Assembly (NCBI GenBank): GCA_033239125.1
Contig: BSWB01000002.1
Location: forward strand, 89,152,560 to 89,216,559
Length of the DNA stretch: 64,000 nt
Source: Fagopyrum homotropicum
Taxonomy: Eukaryota; Streptophyta; Magnoliopsida; Caryophyllales; Polygonaceae
Reading direction: 5' to 3'
Both the position numbers and the translations under genes were made by a program. The notes under the pieces are model-generated. The model searched no databases, had not been told where the DNA came from, and saw only the letters and a list, made by a program, of their open reading frames with translations. This document shows, in pieces, positions 41,877-52,738 of the stretch. Position 1 is the first letter of the stretch; the number at the start of each line of letters is the position of its first letter.

Positions 41877-42455
41877 ATGTCTAGGTCACCAAGTCCAGCA
41901 GGTGCAAAGAGCTCAGAACCGATTCACACCGAATTGCTCAACCTTTTCAAGGGCTTGCAAGATAGCATTGATGGTCTCAGTACAAAGTTGGCCACACTTG
42001 AGGCTGGAAGAAGTTCCAATGCTATGCAGCCTTCAAGGCCTAATCCACAAGGCCAGAGAAACCATGCTTTCCAAGAGCGTAATTATGTCCCTTCTACTCC
42101 TAATATGCATTATTATCCTAATCAATATCAGAATTATGTGTATGAGCCATGGGATTATTCGGAGGATGAAGGATGGAGACATGAGCCACTTCGAGAACCA
42201 GTACAAGACGGCATTGGCAAGATGAAAATGCCCAACTTCAAGGGTCAATGTGATCCTGATGTGAACACGGCATGGGAGGCGAGGATGGAGCAAATCTGGT
42301 CATGCCACGACCTTCCCAAGTACGATGATTCACACAACTCGCTATCAGCCATTAGCACACCTTCATCACCAATTGGGGTTACCACAACTCCAAACGAAAG
42401 TGATTCAAAACCTTGTATTTTAATGTTTAATCACTTAGATTTGTTAAAATCATAA
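41877..42455 (+). CDS. B Gag N-terminal domain
   Basis: The ATG at 41877 gives MSRSPSPAGAKSS, then LLNLFKGLQDSIDGL and a QRNHAFQERNY region, ending with FKGQCDPDVNTAWEARMEQI and SCHDLPKYDD. It is clearly related to A and D Gag (FEGKCDPDVYxxWExKxEQIW). Similarity to the rest of the capsid stops at that point and 40 unrelated residues follow to the TAA at 42453-42455. It has neither the later capsid part nor a CCHC knuckle. I use the ATG rather than the upstream in-frame codons because A and D start equivalently. Confidence 0.75.
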   Translation: MSRSPSPAGAKSSEPIHTELLNLFKGLQDSIDGLSTKLATLEAGRSSNAMQPSRPNPQGQRNHAFQERNYVPSTPNMHYYPNQYQNYVYEPWDYSEDEGWRHEPLREPVQDGIGKMKMPNFKGQCDPDVNTAWEARMEQIWSCHDLPKYDDSHNSLSAISTPSSPIGVTTTPNESDSKPCILMFNHLDLLKS

Positions 42456-43364
42456 TATGAGATTGTGTTGCATGCTATCATTAGTGATGAAATAGTTGAG
42501 CATGAATCTGAATTATTGGGTGATATTGAAAGTGATAAGCATGAAATTGATGACTATGATTTGTTTGCACATAAATCTATTGTGGAAAATGATATTATTT
42601 TACATGTGCATGAGCCTGAGCATAAGAAATGCCCCAATTGTGTTACCAAGCCTGTTTTGAGTGTTATTGATCATAATGACCTTATTTGCAATGAATTGGC
42701 TTGTGTTAGTAATGAATCTGAGCACAGTGAGACTTTGATAGCTAAAGAGGTTTTAGATGCACCACATGACCCTTGTGAGGATCTACAAGGGAGCCTTTCA
42801 TACCATCTTGCACTTCATTGCCCATAGGTTGTTCACTTGCTGATTTGTGTGAAAACTCTAGTTTTTGACCTGGTAAAGACATAAATGGACATGAATATGA
42901 TTTAAGTCTAGACATTGAGCTTCTTGAGGATGAAATAGATGGGTTTGAGTTATATGCGAAAGACTTTGATTGGGATATGGAATTGGACATTGAACAGGAA
43001 GACACTACTTGGAGAAATGCATCAGACTGTGATTTTAATGAGTTAAGTTTGAAATCTGATGTAGCCATGTCCTTAAGGAGTCATTTAGGTTATCATGTTG
43101 CTTTGAAGTCTTTTGTGTATTTGGAGGATGGAAAACATGTTAATAATTTAGAGTTGATTGAACACTATAGGTTAGTTCTTTGGTGGACCATAGAGGAAAA
43201 GCTCCCTATTGTGATGCTAATTGATGGCCTTAGGGTAAATTCAGCCTTTGTGAGGAACATAGGGAGTTTTGATCCTTATATGAAGTCGGAGATGTTTCTT
43301 AAGGTTCCTAAATTAGTTTATCAGGAATTGAGGATGAGGACTAGGAAAACAACCCTTGTACCAC
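42456..43364 (+). pseudogene. B interior: acidic region of unknown function
   Basis: The Gag frame continues after the TAA to about 42827 and, after a one-base frame change near 42795, in another frame to about 43364. It is rich in Asp/Glu (ELLGDIESDKHEIDDYDLF; LDIELLEDEIDGFELY). One short part, ETLIAKEVLDAPHDPCEDLQ, resembles the Gag-protease linker of A and D (SLIARRTL, APCEDNQREN). The stretch from LKSFVYLEDGKHVNN to VPKLVYQELRMR matches nothing I know. The protease itself is absent. Confidence 0.55.
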
Positions 43365-43480
43365 CTAATTCATTCATTCTTTTGAGGTATTATGTGTGTA
43401 ATTCTTATGTGTTGTTGTTTACATTGATGATGTATTTATACACAGCACTTCTTTAAGAGCGCATAAGGAGCACTTAATGT
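43365..43480 (+). pseudogene. B: scrap of reverse transcriptase
   Basis: PNSFILLRYYVC aligns with the APSTFMRLMNYVL region of A. After a one-base shift at about 43410, VVVYIDDVFIHSTSLRAHKE aligns with VVVYFDDILIYSRSLEEHEE. So B descends from an element with RT and lost the rest by deletion; it is not a gag-only element from the outset. Confidence 0.8.
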
Positions 43481-43683
43481 TCTCTACCCCTCGGTTAGAG
43501 TACTTGGACCATATTTTTTACCCTTGTGCGCCATGCCCTTATTGTGTTCTTTGTCATTTATTTGTAGTGACCTCAAAGGGTGTCCGGGGAGTGGATGAAA
43601 TTTCAGCTCGGGAGAAGACACTTCACGTGATCCAACAACCAACGTCATTGCAACGAAAGATCATTTGAGCTGACGAATCATTT

Positions 43684-43698
43684 TCAAGAAAGAGGAAA
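43684..43698 (+). other. B polypurine tract
   Basis: CAAGAAAGAGGAAA immediately before the TGATACGGG start of the 3' LTR. Confidence 0.75.
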
Positions 43699-43750
43699 TG
43701 ATACGGGAGCATTCAAGCCAACTAATGGAGGCAACATCCCAAACCCATCA
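43699..43750 (+). repeat. B 3' LTR, first 52 bp
   Basis: It matches the start of 39625-40574 and ends with ATCAT (43746-43750), the target duplication of A2. Confidence 0.88.
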
Positions 43751-44530
43751 TTGATGAAGGGTCATCCGAGCTAGCTCCATCTTCAACACCACAAGGAGCC
43801 CTAACACGAGCTCAAACCAAATGCCAAGCGAAGAGGGATCTTATCTTCCTAACCATGGTTCAAGAAGCTCACCTAAGCTCACCTCCAATGAGTCCAAGGC
43901 CCGTCATGATGCTTAGCCACATTGGACCAGCCAAGAAGAAGTTGAATGGAGCATAGGAGAGCTTCACGTGTGCATGTGCATGGCTGGCATGAGAAGCTAG
44001 TTAGAGAAAGGTTTATGGATTTATTTAAAACACTCTAATTTGTAATTATTGTTTTTATTCTTTTCTATTTTTAGGAGAGAAGGTCTAGGTTGTATATAAA
44101 CCTTTCTCTCTTCCTTTTTGTGCAGATTACGTTAAACACATTGCCTAAGTGCTAAATCGAACCTTTTGAGTTCAGCCTATTGTCTCGTGAGAATTGTGGT
44201 GTTTGCATAGCTTTCTCGTTCTTGTGTGTGTCAATCTCCTTCGGGTTGGTGCTACAAGTCGAATCGAAGCAACCTCTTCGTGCCTTCTATAATTCTAGAT
44301 CGATTGTGTGAAGTTGTAAGAAGCGGGGTCGAATCGTCATCGATTTGGGTTCTTGGATCATCGAATCCAAGGGTTCTATCGTTTGTTCCTTTCGATTCCT
44401 CTTTTCCATCTTGTTTCCCTTATTGCTTTGCACGTTTTCCTTTCATAATTGTTGCTGAATTTCGTTTGTTTTTATTCCCGAAAACAGGTTGCTCGTCTAG
44501 ATCCGTTCTTCGCGGCTAATCCCCGTATCA
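43751..44530 (+). repeat. A2 5' LTR (780 bp)
   Basis: TGATGAAGGG to CCCCGTATCA. It differs from the 3' LTR mainly by a loss of about 30 bp near 44008 and a 10-bp duplication (AGCTCACCTA) near 43870. TATATAAA is at 44093-44100. Confidence 0.94.
44093..44100 (+). promoter_or_regulatory. TATA box in A2 5' LTR
   Basis: TATATAAA followed by CCTTTCTCTC; the position from which the genomic RNA of A2 would be driven. Confidence 0.6.
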
Positions 44531-44532
44531 AT

Positions 44533-44546
44533 TGGTATCAGAGTTG
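44533..44546 (+). other. A2 primer-binding site (initiator tRNA-Met)
   Basis: TGGTATCAGAGTTG: the first eleven bases complement initiator tRNA-Met, two bases from the LTR. Confidence 0.85.
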
Positions 44547-45019
44547 CTAGTTGACGTTCAACCTACAAAAAGAGTCGGTAAATCATGCAAAAACCAAAAG
44601 TGTCTCGTTTTCTTGTTTGAGTCTTGCTTTGTTTTGAGTCTATTGCCATTGCCATTTCTATTCCAAGTTTTTGATTGAACTAACAAGTTTGTTGCTTTTG
44701 TTTGTGAATTTTGGACGCCGGCACCACTCCTACACCATGCCTGCCACCAGCCCTTGTGCCTACCACCACGCCTGCCACCAGCCTTGCCCCACGTCCAAAC
44801 ACAAACACCAAACTAGCCCTAAACGTTCAAAAAGAGAGGCTGAAAATCCAGCCTATTTTCAAGCTACCCACCACCTCTTTCCTCCACAATTTCAGCTTAT
44901 TTTTTTTGAATTTTCACCCTTGGTTAGCTATTTACTTGGTCAACTCTATCCACTTGTAACTAATTAGATTTTCTTAGCATTTGTGTTTTATTTTTTTTCT
45001 TTAATTCCAGCAGTAACTT

Positions 45020-45122
45020 AACAAAAAAAAAAGAAAAGAAAGGAAAATCCGAATTCGAAAAAAAAAAGGAAAGAAAGAAAAGAAAAAGAAAAGAAAAGAA
45101 AAGAAAAGAAAGAGAAAAGAAA
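45020..45122 (+). repeat. Purine-rich (AAAAG)n tract in the A2 leader
   Basis: About 100 nt of A and G, including several AAAAG units, interrupted by TCCGAATTC. It parallels the tract in B. Confidence 0.8.
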
Positions 45123-45189
45123 TCAGCATTATATTCATTTCATTCTTGCTAGCTTATTCTTGTTTTATTTCATAGTTTGTAATAGTTGA

Positions 45190-45325
45190 AGTTGTGCTTG
45201 CTAAGTGCTATTGTTCAGCAATCAAAGAGGACTACAAAGGAGCTCATCTCACTCAAAAGTTGTGCTTGCTAAGTGTTATTGTTCATCAACCAAAAAGGAC
45301 TACAAAGGAGCTCATCTCACTCAAA
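45190..45325 (+). repeat. 68-bp tandem duplication in the A2 leader
   Basis: Two adjacent copies beginning AGTTGTGCTTGCTAAGTG at 45190 and 45258 and ending CATCTCACTCAAA. B has only one related copy (CAGCAACAAAGAGGACT), so the duplication is specific to A2 or its lineage. Confidence 0.85.
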
Positions 45326-45820
45326 GGGACCAAGCCATTCACGCCTAGCCTAGCTTCACCCTAGCCTAGTCACGTCTTGGCCCTCGCCTAGTTCACTTCA
45401 CTCGAGCCACGCCCTAGCCTTGACCAGCCCTTCTACACACGCCTTCGGTGTCCAAGGTTTGCTTGCTTAGGCTTGACGAGTAAGTTCTTTCAAGGCTTAT
45501 CTTGAGTTCAAACTTTGAGTCCATACTTAGTTGCATATAACATTCGTGCAACTTGTCCTTTCCGTTTTGAGTCTTTTCTTCTCTTTTATTGAGTCAAACA
45601 CGTTTTTAAGGTGATTGAAATCGAATTTCGCTTCTACTTTAAAGCTTTTGTTTGGCTAAGTATTGAACTCACGTGAGGTTTTTGACTAATACAAGACGAG
45701 CCATCAACAAGCTTGTTGAGCACCACTAGAGAGTGAGAGTTTGCTTTCGAGTGATACACTTGTGAGGCGTTTTTGTTTTAGCTAACCTAACGTGTTTGAG
45801 TGTTTTAGTGTCTTTGAACA

Positions 45821-48800
45821 ATGTCAGGAACTCCCGTAGGTACGCCAAGTCCCGAGCCTATCACCCCGGAGTTGTTTAACCTTATCAAGGGCTTGAAAGA
45901 TAGCATTGAAGGGTTAACTACAAGGCTGTCCAACTTGGAGGCGTCTAATGTAGTTCCGGAGCCTCGGCCACTAGGAGGCAACAGGGAGGTAGGAGACCAC
46001 TCGAGAGCTCCACATCAAGGGCAAGACCGAATACCACTCCAAAGCCAACAAGAGGCGTTTCAAGCAGTCTGACACTCTAATGCCACGCAGCCCTCTCGGA
46101 ATGTCCAAGGCTTAGGCCGCAATCTTGCTTTCGAGGAGCATGTTTTTATCCCTTTTTCTCCTAATATACATGATAATATGCCTAACTATCCTCAATAGTT
46201 TCAGAATCCAGCTTATGATCAGGATGAGGACGGTGATGGAGATGACGAGGAATGGAGGCCAAACGGGCGAAGGGAGCACCAACAACCCCGGAGACCTCAT
46301 GACGGCCGGCGCCAAGACGAGCAGAGGCGTGACCCCTATGGTGGCCAGCCAAGGAGGGAGCGAGATCCGGAGTATGATGGCCTTGGCAAAGTGAAGGTGA
46401 AGATCCCAAGCTTTGAAGGCAAATGTGACCCGGATGTGTACATGGCTTGGGAGGCCAAGATAGAGCAAATATGGTCATGCCATAACTTTCCCGAGCATAA
46501 GAAGGTACATTATGCAGCTCTTGAGTTTATTGATTAAGCTATGATATGGTGGGATGATTTGGTGAAGGAAAGGAGGAGAACTATGGATGCACCGGTAGTC
46601 ACTTGGGCGCACATGAAGGCCTTGATGAGAGCTCGGTTTGTGCCTCAACATTACACTAGAGAATTGAGGCAAAGGTTGGAGAACTTGAGGCAAGGAGCCA
46701 TGACCGCCGAGGAGACCTATAATGCCATGCAAATGGCCATGGTAAAGGCTAATGTACGAGAGGATGAAGAGACTACAATGGCTAGGTATCTTCGTATTCT
46801 CAATTCAAGTTTTTCTAATGAGATAGATCTTTTTCCCTATAGCTCTATGACAGAATTGCTCCACCTAGCAATCAAAGTAGAAAGGAAAATAAAGGCAAGA
46901 AGTCAAGGAGGTAAGGCTGCCTATGGCACGCCTAGCTCATGGAGGAGCCAAGGAGCTCGCCAACAAGGGAATTACAGCCGGGAGGTGCCAAGCAAGGAGA
47001 AGCTAGTCCCGGAGCAAGGAGGCCCACACAAGGCTCCTTATGCAGCCCCTACCAAGCCCACGCCTACACTACCTAAAGGCACTCAAGGGAGTACTTCTAA
47101 CCCTTCATCTAGAGCTAGACATATTGTATGTTTTAAGTGCCAAGGAAGAGGGCACATGATGAAGGATTGTCCTAACAAAAGAACCTTGCTAGTTAACCAT
47201 TTAGGGCAATATGAGTCCGAATCTGAGCATGAGCATGATAATGATGATTTTGAGCTTAATATGCATGATCATGATGATTTGGATTATGATGGGATTGAAT
47301 ATGAGCAAGGAGATTGTTTATTAGCTAAGAGAGTTTTATTTGATCATCCTAGCTCATTCCTAGCTAACACTTCCATGATTTGTGATAAAAGTCTTGAGCA
47401 TGATAATTCTTTGATAGCTAGGAGAACTTTAAGTGTACAACTTGCTCCTTGTGAAGATAACCAAAGAGAAAACTTGTTTCACACTAGATGCTCAGTTAAA
47501 GGAAAGGTTTGTAATGTTATTATTGATGGAGGAAGTTGTTGCAATATAGCTAGCACCGAAATGATATCTAAGTTGCAAATTCCTACATTTTATCGCCCTA
47601 GGCTATATAAGCTGCATTGGATGAATGAATGTGGTGAGTTAAAGGTTAATAGGCAAGCTAAGATCACTTTTACTTTAGGCCATTATGAAGATACGGTTTT
47701 ATGTGATGTTGTGTCTATGCAAGCTTGTCATGTGTTGTTAGGCCGCCCTTGGCAATATGATAGGAGAGTTATGCATGATGGTTTTACAAATAGATATTCT
47801 TTTGTATTCAATGGTAAAACCGTGACTCTTAAGCCTATGACTCCCTTGCAGATTGCGGAGGCATTTGAGAAGAAGAAGGCAAGTGAGCAAGAGCAAGGAC
47901 AAGCTAAGAAGGGGAGCAAGCTGTCGAGCCAAGACCTCTCTCTAGCCATGCCTTCTAACCACCAGCCTAGCACCCTTGTGTCCACGGTCACAAAACAGCC
48001 CACAACAGCCTTGTTAGCTTCCAAACTTGAGCTACAAAATGACTACCTACCCTTAGACACCACCTTGATGATGTTGTGTAAGGAGCTCACCTTGATGAGT
48101 GATGAAGCCAAGGCTAGCTTACCACCTACTATCTCAGCCATCCTTGAGGAGTTTAAGGATATGTTTCCGGAAGAAATACCACATGGCCTTCCACCTTTGA
48201 GAGGCATTGAGCACCAAATTGACCTTATTCCCGGCGCAACACTCCCAAATAGACCAGCCTACCGAATGAACCCAAAGGAGAGTCAAGAGATTCAAGCGCA
48301 AGTTCAAGACCTCCTAGACAAGGGCTACGTGAGGGGGAGCTTAAGCCCGTGCGCCGTGCCCGTGCTCTTGGTACCTAAGAAGGACAACACATGGAGGATG
48401 TGTGTCGATTGTCGAGCTATCAACAACATCACCATCAAGTACCGCCACCGTATTCCCCGCCTAGATGACATGCTTGATGAGCTACATGGCGCCACCACCT
48501 TTAGCAAGATAGACCTACGGAGTGGCTACCATCAAATCCGAATGAAGGAGGGAGACGAGTGGAAAACAGCCTTCAAAACTAAGTTTGGTTTGTATGAGTA
48601 GCTTGTTATGCCATTTGGATTAACTAATGCTCCTTCTACTTTTATGCGCTTAATGAACTATGTTTTGAGACATTTTATAGGAAAGTTTGTTGTAGTATAC
48701 TTTGATGATATTTTAATCTATAGCAGGTCCCTAGAGGAGCATGAAGAACATCTAAGGGAAGTAGTTCTTACCCTTAGCGCTGAACACTTGTATGCTAATC

Positions 48801-50901
48801 TTAAGAAATGTAGTTTTTGCACTAATGAGGTTATATTTCTTGGTTTTATAGTGATTACACAAGGCCTACAAGTGGATGAGGAGAAGATTAGAGCAATCAA
48901 AGATTGGCCCACACCAACATCCATCAGCCAAGTAAGGAGTTTCCATGGGCTTGCAAGCTTCTATAGGCGCTTTGTGAGAGACTTTAGTACCATTGCCGCG
49001 CCCTTGACGGAAATTTGCAAGAAGCATGCGCCATTTGTGTGGGAGGAGGCGCAAGAACGTGCCTTTAGCAAGCTGAAATTGGTCTTAACCGAGGGGCCCT
49101 TGCTAGCTCTTCCCGACTTCACTAGGCCCTTTGAAGTGGAGTGTGACGCCTCAGGCATTGGCATAGGCGGCGTGCTCATGCAAGAAGGTAAGCCTATTAC
49201 CTTCTTTAGTGAAAAGCTCAAAAGAGCATGTCTTAATTACTCTACCTATGATAAAGAGTTATATGCTTTGTTTAGAGTGCTTAAGACATGGCAACACTAC
49301 TTGTGGCCTAGAGAGTTTATTTTGCATTCCGATCATGAGTCTTTGAAGCATTTTCGGAGTCAAGATAAACTAGATAGGAGGCATGATAGGTGGATGAAAT
49401 TTATTGAGACTTTTCCCTATGTTATCAAGTATAAAAAGGGAAAAGACAATGTAGTGGCGGATGCCCTCTCTAGGAGGTACATATTGTTGACTACATTGGA
49501 TGCTAAGGTATTAGGCTTTGTTTACATTAAGGACCTCTATGAATTTGATATTGATTTTGGTGATACATATAAGTTATGTGTGCAAAAAGGTTCCTTAGAT
49601 AAATACTATTTGTTTGAGGAATTTTTGTTTCGAATTGATAAGGTGTGCATACCTAGGTGTTCCCTTCGATTGTTGCTAGTAGAGGAAGCCCATAAAGGAG
49701 GTTTAATGGGTCATTTTGGGAGGGATAAAACTTATGCTATGCTGCACTCACACTTTTATTGGCCACACATGCTTAGGGATGTTGAAAATGTGCTTAAAAG
49801 ATGCTTAGAATGCCTTAGAGCTAAATCTAAAGTGAAGTCTCATGGATTGTACACACCTTTGCCCATCCCACAGCCCCTTGGGAAGACATTAGTATGGACT
49901 TTATTGTGGGATTGCCTAGGACTAAAAGAGGTAGAGACTCGATTTTTGTGGTTGTAGATCGTTTCTCAAAAATGGCTCACTTTATTGCTTGTCACAAAAC
50001 TGATGATGCGGCCAATGTAGCTAATCTATTCTTTCAGGAAGTAGTTAGGTTACATGAAATTCCGAGGACAATAGTAAGTGATAGGGATGTTAAGTTCTTA
50101 AGTTATTTTTGGAAGACTATTTGGGGAAAGCTAGGTACAAAATTGTTATTTTCTACATCAAGCCACCCCCAAACTGATGGGCAAACGGAAGTACCTAATA
50201 GGAATTTAACCACACTTTTAAGGGCTGTCATAAAAAAGAATCTAAAGGAATGGGAGGATGTCTTGCCACACGTTGAATTTGCCTATAATAGAGTTGTGCA
50301 TTCGTCTACTTCCATCTCTCCATTTGAGTGTGTTTATGGTTTTAATCCACTAACCCCTTTTGAACTTACACCGTTGCCTAAGAAGGAGTGAGTGGATTTA
50401 AGTGCTAAAACGCAGGTTGAACACATCAAGGAGCTACATAGGAGGACAAGGATTAAGCTTGAGGAGAAAGGCAAATACAACGCAGCCAAGGCAAACCAAG
50501 GAAGGAAGAAGGTTACATTTGAGGCCGGTGACCTTGTATGGCTACACTTGAGGAAGGAGAGGTTTCAACAACTTCGGAAGTCCAAGCTCTCTCCAAGAGG
50601 AAACGGACCTTTCAAGGTGCTACACAAGGCTGGTGACAATGCCTATGTGCTAGACTTGCCGGACGACTATGCTTGTGATCCCACGTTCAATGTGAGGGAT
50701 CTAACCCTTTTTCCACCCCTTAGTGATGATCAAGGAAATTCGAGGTTGAATTCTTTTAAAGAAAGGGAGAATGATGAAGGGTCATCCGAGCTAGCTCCAT
50801 CTTCAACACCACAAGGAGCCCTAACACGAGCTCAAGCCAAACGCCAAGCGGAGAGGGATGCTATCTTCCTAACCATGGTTCAAGAAGCTCACCTCCAATG
50901 A
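45821..50901 (+). pseudogene. A2 Gag-Pol polyprotein gene, inactivated
   Basis: The ATG at 45821 (MSGTPVGTPS) opens a single frame. Stops lie at 46070, 46196, 46535, 48599 (GLYE then TAG, Trp in A1) and 50389. One base is lost near 49870 relative to A1, between Pol residues PIP and APWED. Domains are Gag with CDPDVYMAWE, a CCHC knuckle (CFKCQGRGHMMKDC), protease IDGGSCC, LLGRPWQ, RT with YFDDILIYS, RNase H and integrase (IVGLPRTK, DRDVKF, HPQTDGQT, GNGPFKVL). The tail enters the LTR at 50772 and carries ALTRAQAKRQAE, ending at 50901. It cannot act alone. Confidence 0.93.
50756..50771 (+). other. A2 polypurine tract
   Basis: TTAAAGAAAGGGAGAA abuts the LTR start TGATG at 50772. Confidence 0.8.
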
Positions 50902-51566
50902 GTCCAAGGCCCGTCATGATGCTTAGCCACATTGGACCAGCCAAGAAGAAGTTGAATGGAGCATAGGAGAGCTTCACGTGTGCATGTGCATGGCTGGCGT
51001 GAGAAGCTAGTTAGAGAGTGTTAAATAAAGCCTAGAATTAGTCTATTTTATGGATTTATTTAAAACACTCTAATTTGTAATTATTGTTTTTATTTCTTTT
51101 CTATTTTTAGGAGAGAAGGTCTAGGTTGTATATAAACCTTTCTCTCTTCCTTTTTGTGCAGATTACGTTAAACACATTGCCTAAGTGCTAAATCGAACCT
51201 TTTGAGTTCAGCCTATTGTCTCGTGAGAACTGTGGTGTTTGCATAGCTTTCTCGTTCTTGTGTGTGTCAATCTCCTTCGGGTTGGTGCTACAAGTCGAAT
51301 CGAAGCAACCTCTTCGTGCCTTCGATAATTCTAGATCGATTGTGTGAAGTTGTAAGAAGCGGGGTCGAATCGTCATCGATTTGGGTTCTTGGATCATCGA
51401 ATCCAAGGGTTCTATCGTTTGTTCCTTTCGGTTCCTCTATTCCATCTCGTTTCCCTTATTGCTTTGCACGTTTTCCTTTCATAATTGTTGCTGAATTTCG
51501 TTTGCTTTTATTCCCGAAAACAAGTTGCTCGTCTAGATCCGTTCTTCGCGGCTAATCCCCATATCA
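50772..51566 (+). repeat. A2 3' LTR (795 bp)
   Basis: TGATGAAGGG to CCCCATATCA, with one change (G to A) in the last ten bases compared with the 5' LTR. The first 130 bp are Pol tail coding. TATATAAA is at 51129-51136. Confidence 0.94.
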
Positions 51567-52469
51567 ATCATGATGAAGGATCATTTGAGTTGACTCCATC
51601 TTCAATACCTGAGGGGGCTCTAAAAAGAGCTCAAGCTAAACGCCAAGCTGAGATGGATGCTCTTTTCCTAACCATGGTCCATGAAGCTCAACCAAGTCCA
51701 TCTTCAGCAAGTCTAAGGACCATCTTGTGGATCAGCCACAAACACATACCAACCAAGATGATTAATGGAGCTTAAATTGTATTTCTAGTTGCTGGGCAGG
51801 CATTGGAAAGCATTTCAAAGGATAGACGGAGGCCTTGAAATCAAATACAAGGGGCTTCACGTGTGTGCATGTGTAGGCTGGAAAATTCATTTAAGTATGT
51901 GGACGTGAGAGGCTGATTAGGAGAGTTTAATTAGGCCCATTTTTGTTCTATTTTGCTCGGGTTTTATTTAAATCTCTCTAAATGTAATTATTGTAATTAT
52001 TTCCATTTTGTTTTAGGAAGAAAAGGCCAAGGATGTATAAAAGCCTTTTCTCTCTTCATTTTGTAGTTAGACAAGTTTTATACAAGTTTTTCTAAGAGCA
52101 TTTCAGAATTAAATCAAAGAGAATTCAATCATTCTTGTCTCGTGAGTTTGTGTGTTTGATTTGGCTTTCTCGTTCTTGTGTATGTCAATCTCATTCGGGA
52201 TTGGTGTTGCAAGTCGAACAAGGCATCCTCTTCATGCTCTCGATTCTCATATCGATTGTGTGGAGTTATAAGAAGCGGGGTCGAATCGTCACTGGGTTGG
52301 TTCTTGGATCTCAAATCCAAGGGTTCTATCATTGTTCCTTTCGGTTCTTCTTGTCCCTTTCTGTTTTCTCGTTTTCATTGCTGTCCAAGTTTGTTAATTT
52401 TGTGTATTCTTCATGCTTCAGAATAGGTTATTCATCTAGATCCGTTCTTCGCGGCTAATCCCCGTATCA
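51567..52469 (+). repeat. B 3' LTR, remaining 898 bp after the ATCAT duplication
   Basis: It resumes the B LTR at the duplicated ATCAT and ends CCCCGTATCA at 52469. Joined to 43699-43750 it gives 950 bp. The tail frame (PEGALKRAQAK) is open to 51775, and TATAAAAG is at 52036-52043. Confidence 0.9.
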
Positions 52470-52738
52470 ATTGGTATCAAAACACAGTTGACGTCCATCC
52501 ACCAAAAAGAGTCGGCAAATTAATCATAAATTCACAAAAAGAGTTTGTTTTGATCATTGCAATTGATCAGTCTTTTGTTTGAGTCTATTTCCGTTTCTCT
52601 GTTCTACTCTAAGCTCTGTTTGAGTCTAACGAGATTGTTCCTTGTTTGTGAGTTCTGGACACCGGAAACCACCATAGCACCAACACCAACCACCATCACA
52701 CCACCATCAACCACCATTTTTCCCTCAGCCACATTAGC
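52470..52738 (+). mobile_element. B': fragment of a second B interior (primer site and leader)
   Basis: Directly after the B 3' LTR come TGGTATCAAAACAC and a leader nearly the same as 40575-40843 (AGAGTCGGCAAATTAATCAT, ACCACCATAGCACCAACACC). It stops at 52738, where C1 protease sequence begins. The LTR at 51567-52469 therefore also served as a 5' LTR, so B was part of a tandem LTR-interior-LTR-interior array. Confidence 0.85.

Larger units (their letters stand above)
43751..51566 (+). mobile_element. A2: complete CRM-like Ty3/gypsy element
   Basis: LTRs 43751-44530 and 50772-51566 are flanked by a perfect ATCAT duplication (43746-43750, 51567-51571). It inserted 52 bp into the 3' LTR of B. 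It carries a primer-binding site, a 1.3-kb leader, one Gag-Pol frame and a polypurine tract. Five stops and one frameshift disable it. Outside indels the two LTRs are nearly identical, so insertion is fairly recent. Confidence 0.95.
39625..52469 (+). mobile_element. B: non-autonomous gag-bearing LTR element, with A2 in its 3' LTR
   Basis: The 5' LTR is 39625-40574 (950 bp). The 3' LTR is 43699-43750 plus 51567-52469; after removing A2 and its 5-bp duplication it is also exactly 950 bp. The interior (40575-43698) has a primer-binding site, leader, a Gag N-terminus, an acidic unknown region and only a scrap of RT, then a polypurine tract. LTR ends, primer site and Gag are related to A, so A-type enzymes may mobilise it. 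The CTACT before 39625 has no matching copy, because a second interior fragment (52470-52738) follows the 3' LTR. Confidence 0.85.

Noticed and set aside
43751..43960. An apparent extra pol C-terminus upstream of the A2 LTR
   Set aside because: It is the coding start of the A2 5' LTR itself: the ATCAT duplication and the TGAT terminus place the boundary at 43751.
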